Source of the DNA: Campanula takesimana
Lineage: Eukaryota > Streptophyta > Magnoliopsida > Asterales > Campanulaceae
Direction of reading: 5' to 3'
Assembly (NCBI GenBank): GCA_026119855.1
Contig: JAOWBW010002536.1
Coordinates: forward strand, 1 to 64,000
Length of the DNA: 64,000 bases
The position numbers and the translations under genes were made by a program. Below are positions 50,501 through 64,000 of the stretch, piece by piece. Each line of letters begins with the position of its first letter. The first letter of the stretch is position 1. A model generated the notes under the pieces. It saw only the letters and a list, made by a program, of their open reading frames with translations, was not told the DNA's origin and made no database searches.

Positions 50501-53500
50501 GGACAAACTCAGATTGAGCTCCAATCAGAATTCAACAGCTCATTGTCCTTCAACTTGGAGCCCAAGTAAATCCAACAGCTATTTTCTCATTCAAGGGTAT
50601 AAATAGCCCTTAAGTTCTTCATTGAACCAAGCTGAGATTCTAAGAGAGAAATTGCTGTTGAAATACTTGGTGATTGAAGATCATACTCAAGATTTCCAGA
50701 ATCCTTTGAATCTTCAAAGAACTCACCTTCAAACCTTTAAAGATCTCCAGCAACATTCAAGTCATCTCAAGCCTTGTAACACATAAGATTCTTTAAGCTC
50801 TAAATCATATAGATTTCAAAGAGCTTCAGATTCTTACACACACACTCACCCCAATTGATCAATCACTTAGATTGAATCAAAAGGGATATACTGGTCTAAG
50901 TCTAGGATTTATTCTTCATAGAAAGTAGGTGTTGATTCAATACTTCATCTCTGTAATCTGTACACTCAAGAATCAATATATACCTCCATTCAAAATCCAA
51001 GACTGACCATCTTGGTAAAGGACGTAGATCTTTTAACAGATCGAACCTTTCCAAATACTTGTGTCATTTTACTTTCTGCAATTTACCTTCAAGTATTGTT
51101 CATCTTGTTCTTCACTTGTTCATATTAATTTTGTTTGTCGTTTAGTGTTTGATCTTACAGATATTCAAACGTATTGTGAATTGTGGTTGTTTGTTCTCCA
51201 CATTGCCTAAGTTAAAAATCTGACTAACTTATATTTTGCCAAAACTTCTAAGACAACAACTTTCAATCTCTCAACCATCTGACCACAAATCTCTTGACCG
51301 CATTTCTATTGACCGCACTTACCTTGACCGGACTCACTTGAACGCAACTTGGTTGACCGTGAGTTCTGGTATTCCTAGAGATTTTAGTCAAAACCAACCT
51401 TTCCCATTTCTAACGAAAACTTCCGCTGTGCATATTACCCCTTGACCGTGTGGTTTTTACTTGACCGCATATTCAAGAGTAAGCACTTGGAATTTGAAAA
51501 AGGGTTGAAATTTTAAGTAGGCTATTCACCCCCCCCCCTCTAGCCTCCTTTCATACCCTTGTTGTGTCTTTGGGACCAACAAGTGGTATCAGAGCAAACA
51601 CCTTTATAAAACTTCTGTTTTTCAAGCTTAACAGCTTGGGTGCCGATTCGAAATGGCAAGTCAGAAAACTATGGCAACGGTTAACTTCACTCACGTTCCA
51701 GCGTTCGACGAAGATAATTTTGACGTATGGAAGCACAGCATTCTAACTCAGTTCTACTCCATGGACGAGCAACTTGGTGATTGTCTTACCATTGGACCAT
51801 ACTTCCCAATGAAAGCTAATCCGGATCCAGAAACCAATGGTGCAAATCCGACTATCAAGAAACCAAAGGCTGAATGGACCGATGAAGAGAAAAGACTGGT
51901 TGGAATGGATGTGAAAGCAAAAAGCATACTTCTAAGTACCTTGAGTATGTCACAGCGTCGACAGATCATGGAATGCTCTACTGCAAAAGAACTTTGGGAT
52001 GCAATTGAAGATTACATCGAAGGAGATCAAGCTTGCAAGGAAAGCAAAAATTTTGCAATTCAAAGAAGATTCAACAACTTTGCTAAGATCCCCGGTGAAT
52101 CACTAAGAGCCACTTATGATCGTTATTGTGAGATCGTGAGTACTTATACAGCACTCGGAAAGAAGCTTACCAAGAAAGAAATCAATGTTAATTTTCTTGC
52201 CGCTCTTGGTTCGCAATATCTACACAAAGGAAACACTCTTGAAGATACCAAGCTACTAGATGACATGTCTCTCAGAAGCCTCTATGCCAACCTCAAGGTC
52301 TTTGATATCAATCTTAACAACATTGCTGAAATGGAAGGAAAAACAAAGAGCTTATCGTTGGTTGCTCAAAAGGAAGAAGTGATCGAGGAAGAAGATCCAA
52401 AAATCTCCACATCAGATTTACTTGATATGGATGATGATGATTTTGCTATGTTCGTGAAAAGATTCCAAAAGTTCAGAAAGACAGCAAGACCCGGATCAAC
52501 AAGCAAAGCTCCAACAAGGTTTTCAAGGAGCAGTCCTTCAAAGAAGAAAGAGAACTTCAACTTCTCCAAGAAGAAAGAGGATCTCGTTTGTTTTAATTGC
52601 AGGAAACCCGGTCATTTCGCATCAGAATGCCCAATTCCCAAGTATGAGTATATGAAGAAGAAAAGCAACTTCAATCCAAGATACTCAAAGCAAAAGGGGA
52701 TGGTTGCTGAAGAGGACTCTACCACAAAAGAGTTAGCTACCTGGATAGAGTCAGATTCTGATGAAAGCGACGAGGATTCTGAAGAAGGTCACATCTGTTT
52801 GGTCGTTCAGTCCGATGATGAGGATGATAATAAAAGTCGTCGCTCACCAAATGCAAAACCTAAACGGATAAGTTATACGGCCGATGAACTTGCAGAAAAG
52901 GGATTCCTAACTCCGGTTCAAAAGAATGGTGATCTTCTATTTTCAAGATGTGATGTGAGTGCAGCAAAGAAGGCTCTACTAAACCCCAAAGTGAAGGAAG
53001 TTCTGTCTACCACACCACAAGTCAAGTTTGACATTTCCCCCGATGAACAAGAAAAGATGTTTGCAAAAGCTGAACAGGTAATTAGTAAATTCTCTGGCAT
53101 GAAGGAAGCTTTAGCACTTTCAACTGGGAGAAATCTCTATTAAGATCTGAACTCACCCTCCTTAAGGAACAGATCAAGAGTATGACTCCTCTTACTGATC
53201 GAAACCGTTTCTTAGAAGAACAAAATGCTATATTTAAGGTTAAAAACGAAGAATTGGTTGCTGAGATAAATGACCTGAAAAGGATCACAAATGAGTGGAC
53301 CAATTCTCGTGTCACTATGGAACAAATCTTAGAATCCCAAAAGTCTAGTGGTGATAAGGAAGGCTTGGGATTCCAAACTAGTGACAACCTTAAATGTGCA
53401 TCTTGTTGTGAAAGAGATGAGAAATTTACCCAGCAAACTTTGAAAGAGTCGAAGGCTAAACATCATGTTTCAAAGGGTGTAGGACAAGAACCAAAGAAGA

Positions 53501-56500
53501 AACTAGTGTTTAATTATGTCTACCCTAAGAAACAAACTGGCAAGGCAAAGTTGAAAGGTATTTCCATGGATGAACCTGCTGCTGCGGCAAGCACCAGCAA
53601 GGTTGCTAAGTCTCCCGACCGCATGTACTTACCGCGAAGTCAGTCGACCGCACCTAGAAAGCTGGCGACCGCATCCTGGAAGCCGGCGACCGCAAGTGGC
53701 GGCAAGGCAGCAAAGTTCAAAAGGATGAACTTTGTTAAGGAGACCTCATCCATACCAGTAAACAATGTTGTGCTCAAGACTTCAACGAAGTTTGCTAACC
53801 CTCAGTTGGGTGGCTTCCATCATTGTTCTGTGTGTGATGGTTATGGTCACAAGGCTGCTGAATGTCTTTTGAGATTCACACCCAATCCCAGAAAGAGTAA
53901 CCCTCCTTCTGTGAGGCAAGTGTGGGTTGTCAAAAGTTGCTAACCCTTTGGACCCAAAAGAATAAAAAGGGGACCTTGTTCTTAAATGTCTATTTTGTAG
54001 GTCCTCTGCTTAATGACCGGACATTCCAAAGATAAATCAAGCTTATGGTATCTCGATAGTGGCTGTTCAAGGCACATGACCGGAGATATCAATTTATTGG
54101 AAGATGTCCGTGAAGAAAAAGGGCCATCAGTAACCTTCGGAGATAATAACAAAGGAAAGACTGTAGGATATGGAGTCATTCATAAAGGAAAAATCACCAT
54201 CCAAGAAGTCTCTCTAGTTATTGGACTACAACACAATTTACTCTCAATATCTCAGTTCTGCGACAAAGGATTGCAATGCCACTTCACTTCAAATTTCTGT
54301 CTCATCAAAGATGGCATATCCGGCGTCACTTTGCTCAAAGGGATTCGTAAGAAAAATGTTTATGTTGTTGATTTTAATTCATCTTGCATTTCTTCTAATC
54401 TCTGTTTTGTAGCAAAGAATGTTAGTGAGAATAGTTGGCTGTGGCATAAAAGACTAAGTCACTTAAACTTCAAGTATCTCTCCAAGATTGGTAGAGAAAA
54501 TCTAGTTCGTGGTCTACCCAAAGTAGCTGATCACCACGATGAGAAGTGCACAGCGTGTCAACTAGGCAAACAACCAAAATCGTCTTTCTCCAGCAAGACG
54601 ACCCCTTCAACTTCAAGATGTTTGCAATTACTTCACATGGACCTGTTTGGACCTGTTACTACCGCAAGTATTGGTGGTAATAGATATACATTAGTTGTGG
54701 TAGATGATTATTCAAGATATACGTGGGTTGAAATGATGATCTCAAAGGATGATTGCTATGACATTTTGACCGCACTCTTTAGACAGCTCCAAACACAAAA
54801 GGAAGATGACATCGTTAGTATTCGATCCGACAACGGTACAGAATTCAAGAACAACGGTGTAGCTCAGTACTGTGATGACCATGGTATTGACCACAACTTC
54901 TCTGCTGCTGGAGTTCCACAACAAAACGGTGTTGTGGAAAGGAAGAACAGAACGTTGATAGAGGCTGGAAAGACAATGATTGCTGAAGCAAAGCTACCTC
55001 AATATTTTTGGGCTGAAGCCGTCAACACAGCTTGCTTCACTCAAAATAGATCCCTCATCAACAAGACCTACAACAAAACTCCTTATGAACTTTGGAGAGG
55101 AAGAACCCCCAACATAGCATACTTCAAGATATTTGGATGCAAATGCTTCATACTCTACAACGGTAAAGAACATCGAGGTAAATTTGCTCCTAAGGCCGAT
55201 GAAGGTATATTTATTGGGTATGCTAAACACTCAAAATCTTTTCGTGTATTTAATAAAACCACTCTTAAGATAGTTGAATCTGTTCATGTCACTTTTGATG
55301 AACATTCTCTCCTTGAGCCACATATGGCTCCAAATGTTGCTGATGATTTTGTTGAGCTTAATGAGACAGGTACAAATCAACCACAAAATCAATCAACTCA
55401 AGGTAACCCATCTACCTCAACTGCACCTCCATCTACCTCATATGAAGCACCAGAAGCTACCTCATCTGCTGCTACCTCAAATGGAGTTGAAGTTGAGACA
55501 CCCATAAATGTTGAAGAACCTATCCCTCAAATTACTTATGATTGGGATGGCACAAATGATGTACCACTAGAAGACTTACAACCACCATCAACTCAACCAG
55601 ATATACCTCAAGAAGTTCGTGAGGTTAGAGATCACCCAATTCAGAATATCATTGGTGACTTGCATTCTGGTGTTCGAACAAGAAGATGAAACTACGATGC
55701 ACTTACAGCATTTATATCTCAAGTTGAACCCAAGAAAGTTGATGAAGCACTCCAAGACTCAAGTTGGGTTGTTTCTATGCAAGAAGAGCTCAACCAATTT
55801 GAAAGATGCAAAGTTTGGACCTTAGTTCCAAGGCTACAAGATCAAGGAGTGATTGGTACAAAGTGGGTGTTCCGAAACAAGATGGATGAGAATGGAAGCA
55901 TCACAAGGAACAAAGCTAGGTTGGTTGCACAAGAATATAGACAAGAAGAAGGCATTGATTATGATGAAACATTTGCCCCCGTTGCAAGACTCGAAGCTAT
56001 AAGGATATTCTTAGCTTATGCCTCTTACAAAAGATTCAAGCTATATCAAATGGATGTGAAGAGTGCATTTCTCAACGGAGAACTTCAAGAAACAGTCTTT
56101 GTTGCTCAACCACCCAGATTTGAAGACCCCAAATTTCCAAATCATGTCTACAAACTCCGTAAAGCTTTATATGGACTCAAACAAGCTCCACGTGCATGGT
56201 ATGATACTCTATCAAAATTTCTCCTAGGGAAAGGCTTCAAGCGTGGTAAGATCGACACAACTCTATTCATTGCTAAATATCATGATCATACTTTATTAGT
56301 TCAAATATATGTAGATGATATTATTTTTGGTTCTACTAATGAATTGTTGTGTAAGCGTTTTGAGAAACTCATGAAAAGTAAATTTGAGATGAGCATGATG
56401 GGAGAATTGACATTCTTCCTTGGACTTCAAATTAAACAATGTGCTGAAGGCATCTTCCTCAACCAAGCAAAGTACACAAAGGATCTTATCAAGAAATTTG

Positions 56501-59500
56501 GACTTGAAAATGCAAAGGCATACGACACTCCTATGGCTACTGGTAACAAGCTAGACAAAGACTTGAAAGGTAAGAAGGTTGATCAAACCTTATATCGAGG
56601 TATGATTGGCTCTCTCCTCTAAACTGCTAGTAGACCAGATATCATGTTTAGTGTTTGCGTTTGTGCACGTTATCAAGCTGATCCTAGAGAAGCACATCTT
56701 ATTGCTGTTAAACGTATTATTCGATATCTATCTGGGACTATTAACCTTGGACTTTGGTACTCCAAAGATTCAAATTTTGATCTTATAGGTTACTCAGATG
56801 CAGATTATGCAGCATGTACCATCGACAGGAAAAGCACAAGTGGAACTTGTCATTTCCTTAGAAATCGACTCGTTTCATGGGCAAGCAAGAAACAAGCCTC
56901 AGTCTCTGTATCTACCACAGAAGCTGAATATATAGCTGCTGGAAGCTGCTGCTGCCAAGTGCTTTGGATGAAGCAACAATTGGTTGACTACGGAATCAAC
57001 GAAGAAAATTGTCCAATCTTTTGTGACAATACATCTACCATTGCTGTCTCCAACAACCCTGTCATGCATTCAAAAACCAAACACATTGATATCAAGTACC
57101 ACTTTCTCAAGGATCATGTGGAAAAAGGTAATATCCATCTAGAGTATGTGAGTACTGACAATCAAATTACAGATATTCTCACCAAGGCTCTGGATTCCAA
57201 GAGATTTAGGTATCTTAGAGGAGAGATGGGTATGCTAGAACTTTAATTACTTGTCCATATACTTTGATTGTGCTAATGTCTTACGTTTTATCCAAGTTCA
57301 AAAACAAGTAGGTCACGGTCAACACCCTTACCGGTAAAGCAATCACGGTCGATTACCATCTCACCGGTCAAGTAATTCCGGTCGAAGCATCAAAATCTAT
57401 CAAAGCCTACTTGACCTCATCAATGCTGACCGCATAAATGTCGACCGCTCCTTTGCCAACCGCCCCATTAACCTCATATAAAGATGTAATTTGTTCGGAC
57501 TTTAAAGAAGCCGACCGCATGGGAAAATGATGATATTCGTTCACTGCTTTAAAGAAGCATACATAGGCCAAGGTAACATTCTTGACCGCAAATACTCACG
57601 GTCAAGCACCTGACCGCAAAAGTTTGGTGACCAGGTAAGTATTTCTAACTTAGCAAATTTTAGGATCCTCCTAGTCATCCAAAGGGGTAATTTTGTAATT
57701 CCCTCTTTTCCCTCGTTTTCATTTAATTCAAATCATTTGCAATTAATTTTATTCCCTTATTTATGTCCACCATCACTATCCATGCATTTATGATGAAAGG
57801 ACATTACTGGTCAATCTCTGAGTTTTTGCAGAGTTAACCTCCCACTACTTTCTGTATAAAACCGTTCCACTACCCCTCAACTCCACCCCTCTGCATTTTT
57901 ATCAGAAACCCCCTTTTCTTCACTCTATCTCTACTCACTGTCTCTCTCTACTTTCTCTCTCTAAACCCAGTTCATCCTCTCTCCATTCCTTCATTTTTTC
58001 ACTCTCACTTTCGTCTATAAATGGCACCAAAATCAACACAACCAATGAAATCGTCTAAGAAATCACAAGAACAAATCTCTGAAGACACAATGGTATGATT
58101 TCTTGACCCAAAACTTTACATTTCTGAGTTTTATGTTTTGGCGGGTTAAACCCATTTGATATGTTTGTCTAAATTCTTTATATTCCTGGGTTATATTGGT
58201 TCTGTTTATGCTTATAACTTGTTACTTTGTTGATTTCGAGTTCAATATAATGTTTAGATTCAAATTCCAGTTGATAAATCTCCTTGTGCCATGTCAATTT
58301 TTTTCAAAGCTTTTGTTAATGTTCTTCATTTTGCCCTTTCATATTCTGATGATTATTGTGTTCTTGATAATGAAATTGATGATATTTTCGTGTTTAATCG
58401 GTTTCTGTATTCATTTTGGTATAACTTTTATGGATTTTCGTGCCCTAACTCGTTTTCTGGGTTTCTGATATGAACAGTGTTCTTCGTGTTCTTATGGTGT
58501 TCTTCATGTTCTTGAGTGCATCACTTTTTGATCCTTAAATTCATTTACACATAGTAATATGGTGTTTGTGCGTGTTTTTAGAATTGTCATTGAAATATTT
58601 CTAAGTGTTTTCGCCTACCGCCATTTCTGTCTACCGTATGCATGATGACCGCATCCTCTTGGTCATTCGACCGCATACCGGTTGACCGCACCAGTGTTAC
58701 TAACTTCTAATTGTTTTAGGAGGAGCAATCATTTATTCCTGGCTGCGTTATTGACTATGAAGACCTCCAAAAGGATGCTATTGGGAGGCATTTGATAAAA
58801 AGAATGAAGAAATCTGGCATACTTCACTACTTCACCATGAATCAACCTGATCACTACCTTGCCGCAGTCGGGGAATTCTACTCCACAGCAAAAGAAATCA
58901 AAGGGAGAGATGATCAAAACAGACCGCTCAATTGGATTGAAGCTGAAGTTTACGGTCACAAAGTTGAGGTTGATTACACCGACATTGCTGCCACACTTGG
59001 CCTTGACATCGACACTGAGGCCCCTATCTCCCTAACTGATGAGGAGTATGATGGTCTAGCAATGAGATTGATTGGATCCACTGATGTCTGCAAGCCCTAC
59101 CGCAAGACATTTCCTGAAGTGATGTACTATATTGGTCATCTGGTTGGCCATGGTCTTCTTTGCAAAAGTGGCAATCATGGAAACTTCAACTCTACCCAAT
59201 GGAAGCTATCAACCGCAATATATCTCGGTCGAACATTGAACTGGCCCAAGATCCTGTATGGACTTTTGTTGGACCACATTTATGATTACAAGAAGCAACT
59301 ATCTGATCAGGCCATCACCAAGTACAAGAAAAACACCAGGTTCCTTTCCCTCCTATTCAAATTCATCCCTGAAGTTCGAAGGGAAATCAACAGGGACAAA
59401 GATGCTAGTGTAACTATCTCATTATCCAAGGTCTTTGACATCAAGACTATGAGATCCACCTACCGCAACAGGTTTGGTGATGTTCAGTATCAAGAGTACA

Positions 59501-62500
59501 GAAACCGTGAACCTGAGCGTAAAAGAGAAAAATACATCCCTCCTAACTTCACCAAGGCTGCTAGATTAGCATTAGGACTCGATGCTCCTGGAAAGTCCTC
59601 ATCTGTTCATGATGATGAAGAGGATGATGAAGAAGCTGAGGAACAAGTGTCTAGAAGGGTCAAAGGCAAAGGAATTGCTAGTGCCTCGACCACTCCTTCC
59701 AAACCCAGACCGCTGACCGGAGTGATTATTAAAGAACCTTCAACAGTCAAGCCCCCTTCCAGTATTCCATCTACCGTTCCTATCAAAGTAAAGTCAACCG
59801 TACCTCCCTCCAAATCAACCGTCTCCAAGCCTACCGTGCCCTCTCCAACCGCACCATCCAAATCCTTCAAAACCAAGTCTTCTACACTCCCCGTTCCATC
59901 TCAGGGGGAGAAATCCAAGAAAAGGGATCTCTCTCTTAGTCCCATCCAAACCTCAAAGAAAACCAAGGTATCTCAACCGCCTCCGTCGACCGCATCTCCT
60001 ATCTTCACTCCATCCGGTTCACCTATGCAAGGCGACCGTGATGTGGAGATTGATGTCCCTCCTACTCAACCGCAACGACAAAGAGCAAAGCACACTCTTA
60101 ACTTAGTTGATGAACCAGATGATGTGGAGTTGGTAGAATCAAGTGGTGAATCTGGTAATCAAGATATTGAAAGTGGTGATGCTGAACATATTGAGAAAAT
60201 TGTGAATATAGACAGTCCTGATTTTAGTGATGATGATCAAGTGCGACCTGTTGAAGCGACCGCTGAACAAGGCAAGTCCACTGATGTTGAGCTTCAGGGT
60301 CACGGTCAAGATGGCGACCGTGTACCCAGTGACCATGATGATGTATTAACCAAGTCTCCTGCTCCCTCGCCCCCTCAGTCTACTCAAGCTCCACCGACCG
60401 CCTCTGGTACGGTTGATCAAATGGCTCACATTTTAACTGCTATTGAGTTCTTGACTCAGATCAACCTTGATACTCAGGGTGAGATTGCAAAGCTTGCTGC
60501 AAACCAAATTAAAATGCAGAATGAGGTTGATCAGCTCAAGACTTCTGTTGTTGAGACCATTAAGGGGGAGAGTCAGAACATAACAAAGGCTATCCTTGAA
60601 AGCCTAGCTACCGTGAATCCCAACATTGCCTTGACCGCATCTACTTCTACCGCTTCTCTCACCCGTGCTGATCTTAAAGAGGAACTCAAGGCTCAATCCA
60701 ATTCCATTGACCGTTCACTGGTCAAAACAATTGATGTAGCTGGTAAACAAATGTCAAAGGTGATGACGGGCAACAAAAATTTTCTTTTGAAAAAATGGAT
60801 AAGGTCAAGACCTCTCTCAAAGCGGAAATCAACGCAAGTGTTTCTGTTGGTTTATTATCGGTCGCGGAAAAGTTCACGCCTAAGATAGAAGCTATGAAGC
60901 AAGCTATGCAAGTCCACACCCAACGGCTTGAAGGTCAAACTTCCAAGATTGATAGGGTTTATGAAATTGCTAACACAAATGTGCAGGAAGTTATTAACAA
61001 AATTTCAACTCTTCAATTGACCATGGATAGTATTGCTGGATCTCAAGGCTCCTCATCTCAAAATCAAGCGACCGGACATGGGAACAGACTTGCTGCTGAT
61101 GAAGATGAAGGTGAAGACAGCTTTGAATTTCCAACCGTGAACATGGACTTCCTCGAAATCAATGATCTCAAAGATCCCATCATCATACCTGGAGTTGGCC
61201 TCTCAACTAATCTTTGCTACTTTATAGGAGATCCATATCTTGGTTAATCCCACCATTTGAACTGACCGTGTGTGGTCTTTGAAACAATTTGTTGATGTTT
61301 GTCTAAACAATTTTTATTTCTGTTTGTTTTATTTGGGTATGTAAAACTTTAATCTCTTTTGTCTGCACTCCTCACCTTAATGATTATATTCTTGTGGAGT
61401 GCCTCTTGAATGTTTGTTTGATGCATTTGCATACTTATTGTTATTTTCTCTAAAAATGCATTCAAGCCTTATATGTCTATCTTGCTAGGATTAGTATCTT
61501 TTTATCTTTTTAGGCTGATAGAAATCTATGACACTGGCTTAGAGTGTGCATTGACTTGGGGCATGAAATTAATAAAATATTATTTTCTTAAAAACATGTT
61601 ATTACCAAGTACAATGAATTAGCCTTTGTTATAGTAGGTAATGGTCTCAATCAAATAGGGGGAGATTGTTGGGTATGCTTATTATAAACCACTCCTATTA
61701 CCTAGATTTTATTGATCCCATAACCTAATTTTATCTTTTGTGGACTTTAGGATATATTGTAAAAAGTGTTAACCTTCATTTTTAGAATAGTCCACTTTGA
61801 TAGTATAGGCTTTAGAATGATAGGCTGAAAATTTTCTAAGTCTGGAATTTTAGTGGTCAAGACCTCGACCGTGAATTCACTTGACCGTGGTAGACCACCT
61901 GACTGTGGAAGACCATTGGACCGTGAATCACTTGACCAGAAGTCAGTGACCGTGAAGCTTTGTGGCATATCTTGACAGGTCACATTTGACCCCTCGACCG
62001 CAGATGCCCTTAGGCATATTGACCGCAAGAGCTTCGACCGCAAGTCTTGACCGCAGATGAGCAGAAGTTCAAGAACCCAAGTATGATCAAACTTAACCAT
62101 GGTCACTTGTATCAAACTATGGTTAGTTTAGAACGTTGCAGAACTTGGATCCCAAGTAATTCAAATTTGAAATTCATCTAAGTGGGACCACCTCTTATCT
62201 GCAAAAAGGACAAACTCAGATTGAGCTCCAATCAGAATTCAACAGCTCATTGTCCTTCAACTTGGAGCCCAAGTAAATCCAACATCTATTTTCTCATTCA
62301 AGGGTATAAATAGCCCTTAAGTTCTTCATTGAACCAAGCTGAGATTCTAAGAGAGAAATTGCTGTTGAAATACTTGGTGATTGAAGATCATACTCAAGAT
62401 TTCCAGAATCCTTTGAATCTTCAAAGAACTCACCTTCAAACCTTTAAAGATCTCCAGCAACATTCAAGTCATCTCAAGCCTTGTAACACATAAGATTCTT

Positions 62501-64000
62501 TAGGCTCTAAATCATATAGATTTCAAAGAGCTTCAGATTCTTACACACACACTCACCCCAATTGATCAATCACTTAGATTGAATCAAAAGGGATACACTG
62601 GTCTAAATCTAGGATTTATTCTTCATAGAAAGTAGGTGTTGATTCAATACTTCATCTCTGTAATCTGTACACTCAAGAATCAATATATACCTCCATTCAA
62701 AATCCAAGACTGACCATCTTGGTAAAGGACGTAGATCTTTTAACAGATCGAACCTTTCCAAATACTTGTGTCATTTTACTTTCTGCAATTTACCTTCAAG
62801 TATTGTTCATCTTGTTCTTCACTTGTTCATATTAATTTTGTTTGTCGTTTAGTGTTTGATCTTACAGATATTCAAACGTATTGTGAATTGTGGTTGTTTG
62901 TTCTCCACATTGCCTAAGTTAAAAATCTGACTAACTTATATTTTGCCAAAACTTCTAAGACAACAACTTACAATCTCTCAACCATCTGACCACAAATCTC
63001 TTGACCGCATTTCTATTGACCGCACTTACCTTGACCGGACTCACTTGACCGCAACTTGGTTGACCGTGAGTTCTGGTATTCCTAGAGATTTTAGTCAAAA
63101 CCAACCTTTCCCATTTCTAACGAAAACTTCCGCTGTGCATATTACCCCTTGACCGTGTGGTTTTTACTTGACCGCATATTCAAGAGTAAGCACTTGGTTG
63201 AATTTGAAAAAGGGTTGAAATTTTAAGTAAGCTATTCACCCCCCCCCCCTCTAGCCTCCTTTCATACCCTTGTTGTGTCTTTGGAACCAACAGATATCAC
63301 CCTTCCAATCGAGCCTTGCATGTCTTTTTTCGCCAGATCGGACCCTGGGGTGATTAATTTTCGCCAGTTAGGGTCTTTTTGACGGAATTCGTTAAAAAGT
63401 CAGTTAAAAGGCATGTGCCGTGCACGTGACTGACGGATTGGGTAACATTGAAGTTGATGTTTCTTTTAAGGGGTTTAATGAAAATTCGAAACTTAATAGG
63501 GCTGAAACTAAAAAATAATTAATAAAATAGTAAATAAAAGGGTTTTTAAAGTTATTTTCAAAATATTAATAAAAAAGAAAATTAAATACGAATTTTATTT
63601 TATAAACAAAATAAATCAAATTTTACATTTACCAAAAAAAATCTTCATCCAATAAATGTGCAACATTTTATAATTTATAATAAAAAAAATTAAATAAGAG
63701 TTTTATTTTAAAACTTGTTATTGTATCACGATTAATAATAAACTAAATAATTATTTTTAGATTTTCATTAAGGTAATTATTTTTGTTCAAATTGTTGGTC
63801 AAAGTATAAATTGCTTGACCAAAAATCTTAAGTCGGCCGGGACAGAGGGAGTATATTTTTAGCAAATGCGTTATCCAAATTGCTTTTTACGTTTACTAAG
63901 GAAAATTATCATTAAATACTCTGATGCTCGGACTCTTTAATTTACTCCGCCGTAGCCGTGTCGGACACACGTATTTTAGTCTTGTCGAGAGGAGTCCGGC

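Overview
This window is TE-rich nuclear DNA from a flowering plant, most likely a eudicot. The evidence is spliced genes with GT..AG introns, a three-exon GH3 auxin-conjugating enzyme gene, two Sirevirus-type Copia retrotransposons primed by initiator Met-tRNA, a Mutator-like transposase gene, a plant mobile domain (PMD) gene, and dozens of small nonautonomous DNA transposons. I cannot name the species.

Layout. About 1-21,250 looks like one MULE neighbourhood on the minus strand. It holds an intact five-exon PMD gene (18,363-20,658) and a decayed MULE transposase gene that appears to continue into an OTU protease domain (15,370-17,273 plus 14,813-15,263, 788-1,012 and 473-659). Arrays of a palindromic TCTCGTGT/ACACGAGA motif border both genes. 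A 13.8-kb Sirevirus (1,013-14,807, minus strand) sits inside the OTU domain with a 5-bp target duplication, AGTTC. From 21,300 to 31,800 lie Stowaway-like MITEs, nested hAT elements, a SINE and LTR-like remnants. The one ordinary host gene is a complete GH3 gene (31,868-33,918, minus). From 34,200 to 49,900 is a mosaic of nested DNA elements, including a 913-bp Pack-MULE (38,039-38,951) that carries fragments of a phospholipase A1-II gene and of a cinnamyl-alcohol/mannitol dehydrogenase gene. A second 13.3-kb Sirevirus (49,960-63,292, plus strand, TSD GATAT) fills the right end.

Main observation. The two Sireviruses are from different families: their LTRs differ apart from the U5 end. Yet both carry, between pol and the 3' LTR, a homologous accessory gene with the architecture of a cellular gene: a TATA box, a CT-rich leader, a short first exon beginning ATGGCACCA, a 595-627 bp intron with matching donor (GTATGA) and a branch-point-like CTAAC, and a long second exon encoding a globular domain, basic nuclear-localisation-like stretches and a coiled-coil tail. 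Each element is also peppered along its length (LTR, coding, intron, spacers) with its own short motif built on ACCGC. It is AAACCGC in the first element and GACCGCA/GACCGTG in the second. A nuclear accessory protein acting on element-wide motifs, analogous to VANC of VANDAL MULEs, is a testable hypothesis, not a demonstrated fact.

Both Sireviruses look young because their LTR pairs are nearly identical by eye. Both are coding-defective through frameshifts or stops. Boundaries and exon junctions were read by eye; no alignment or database search was run.
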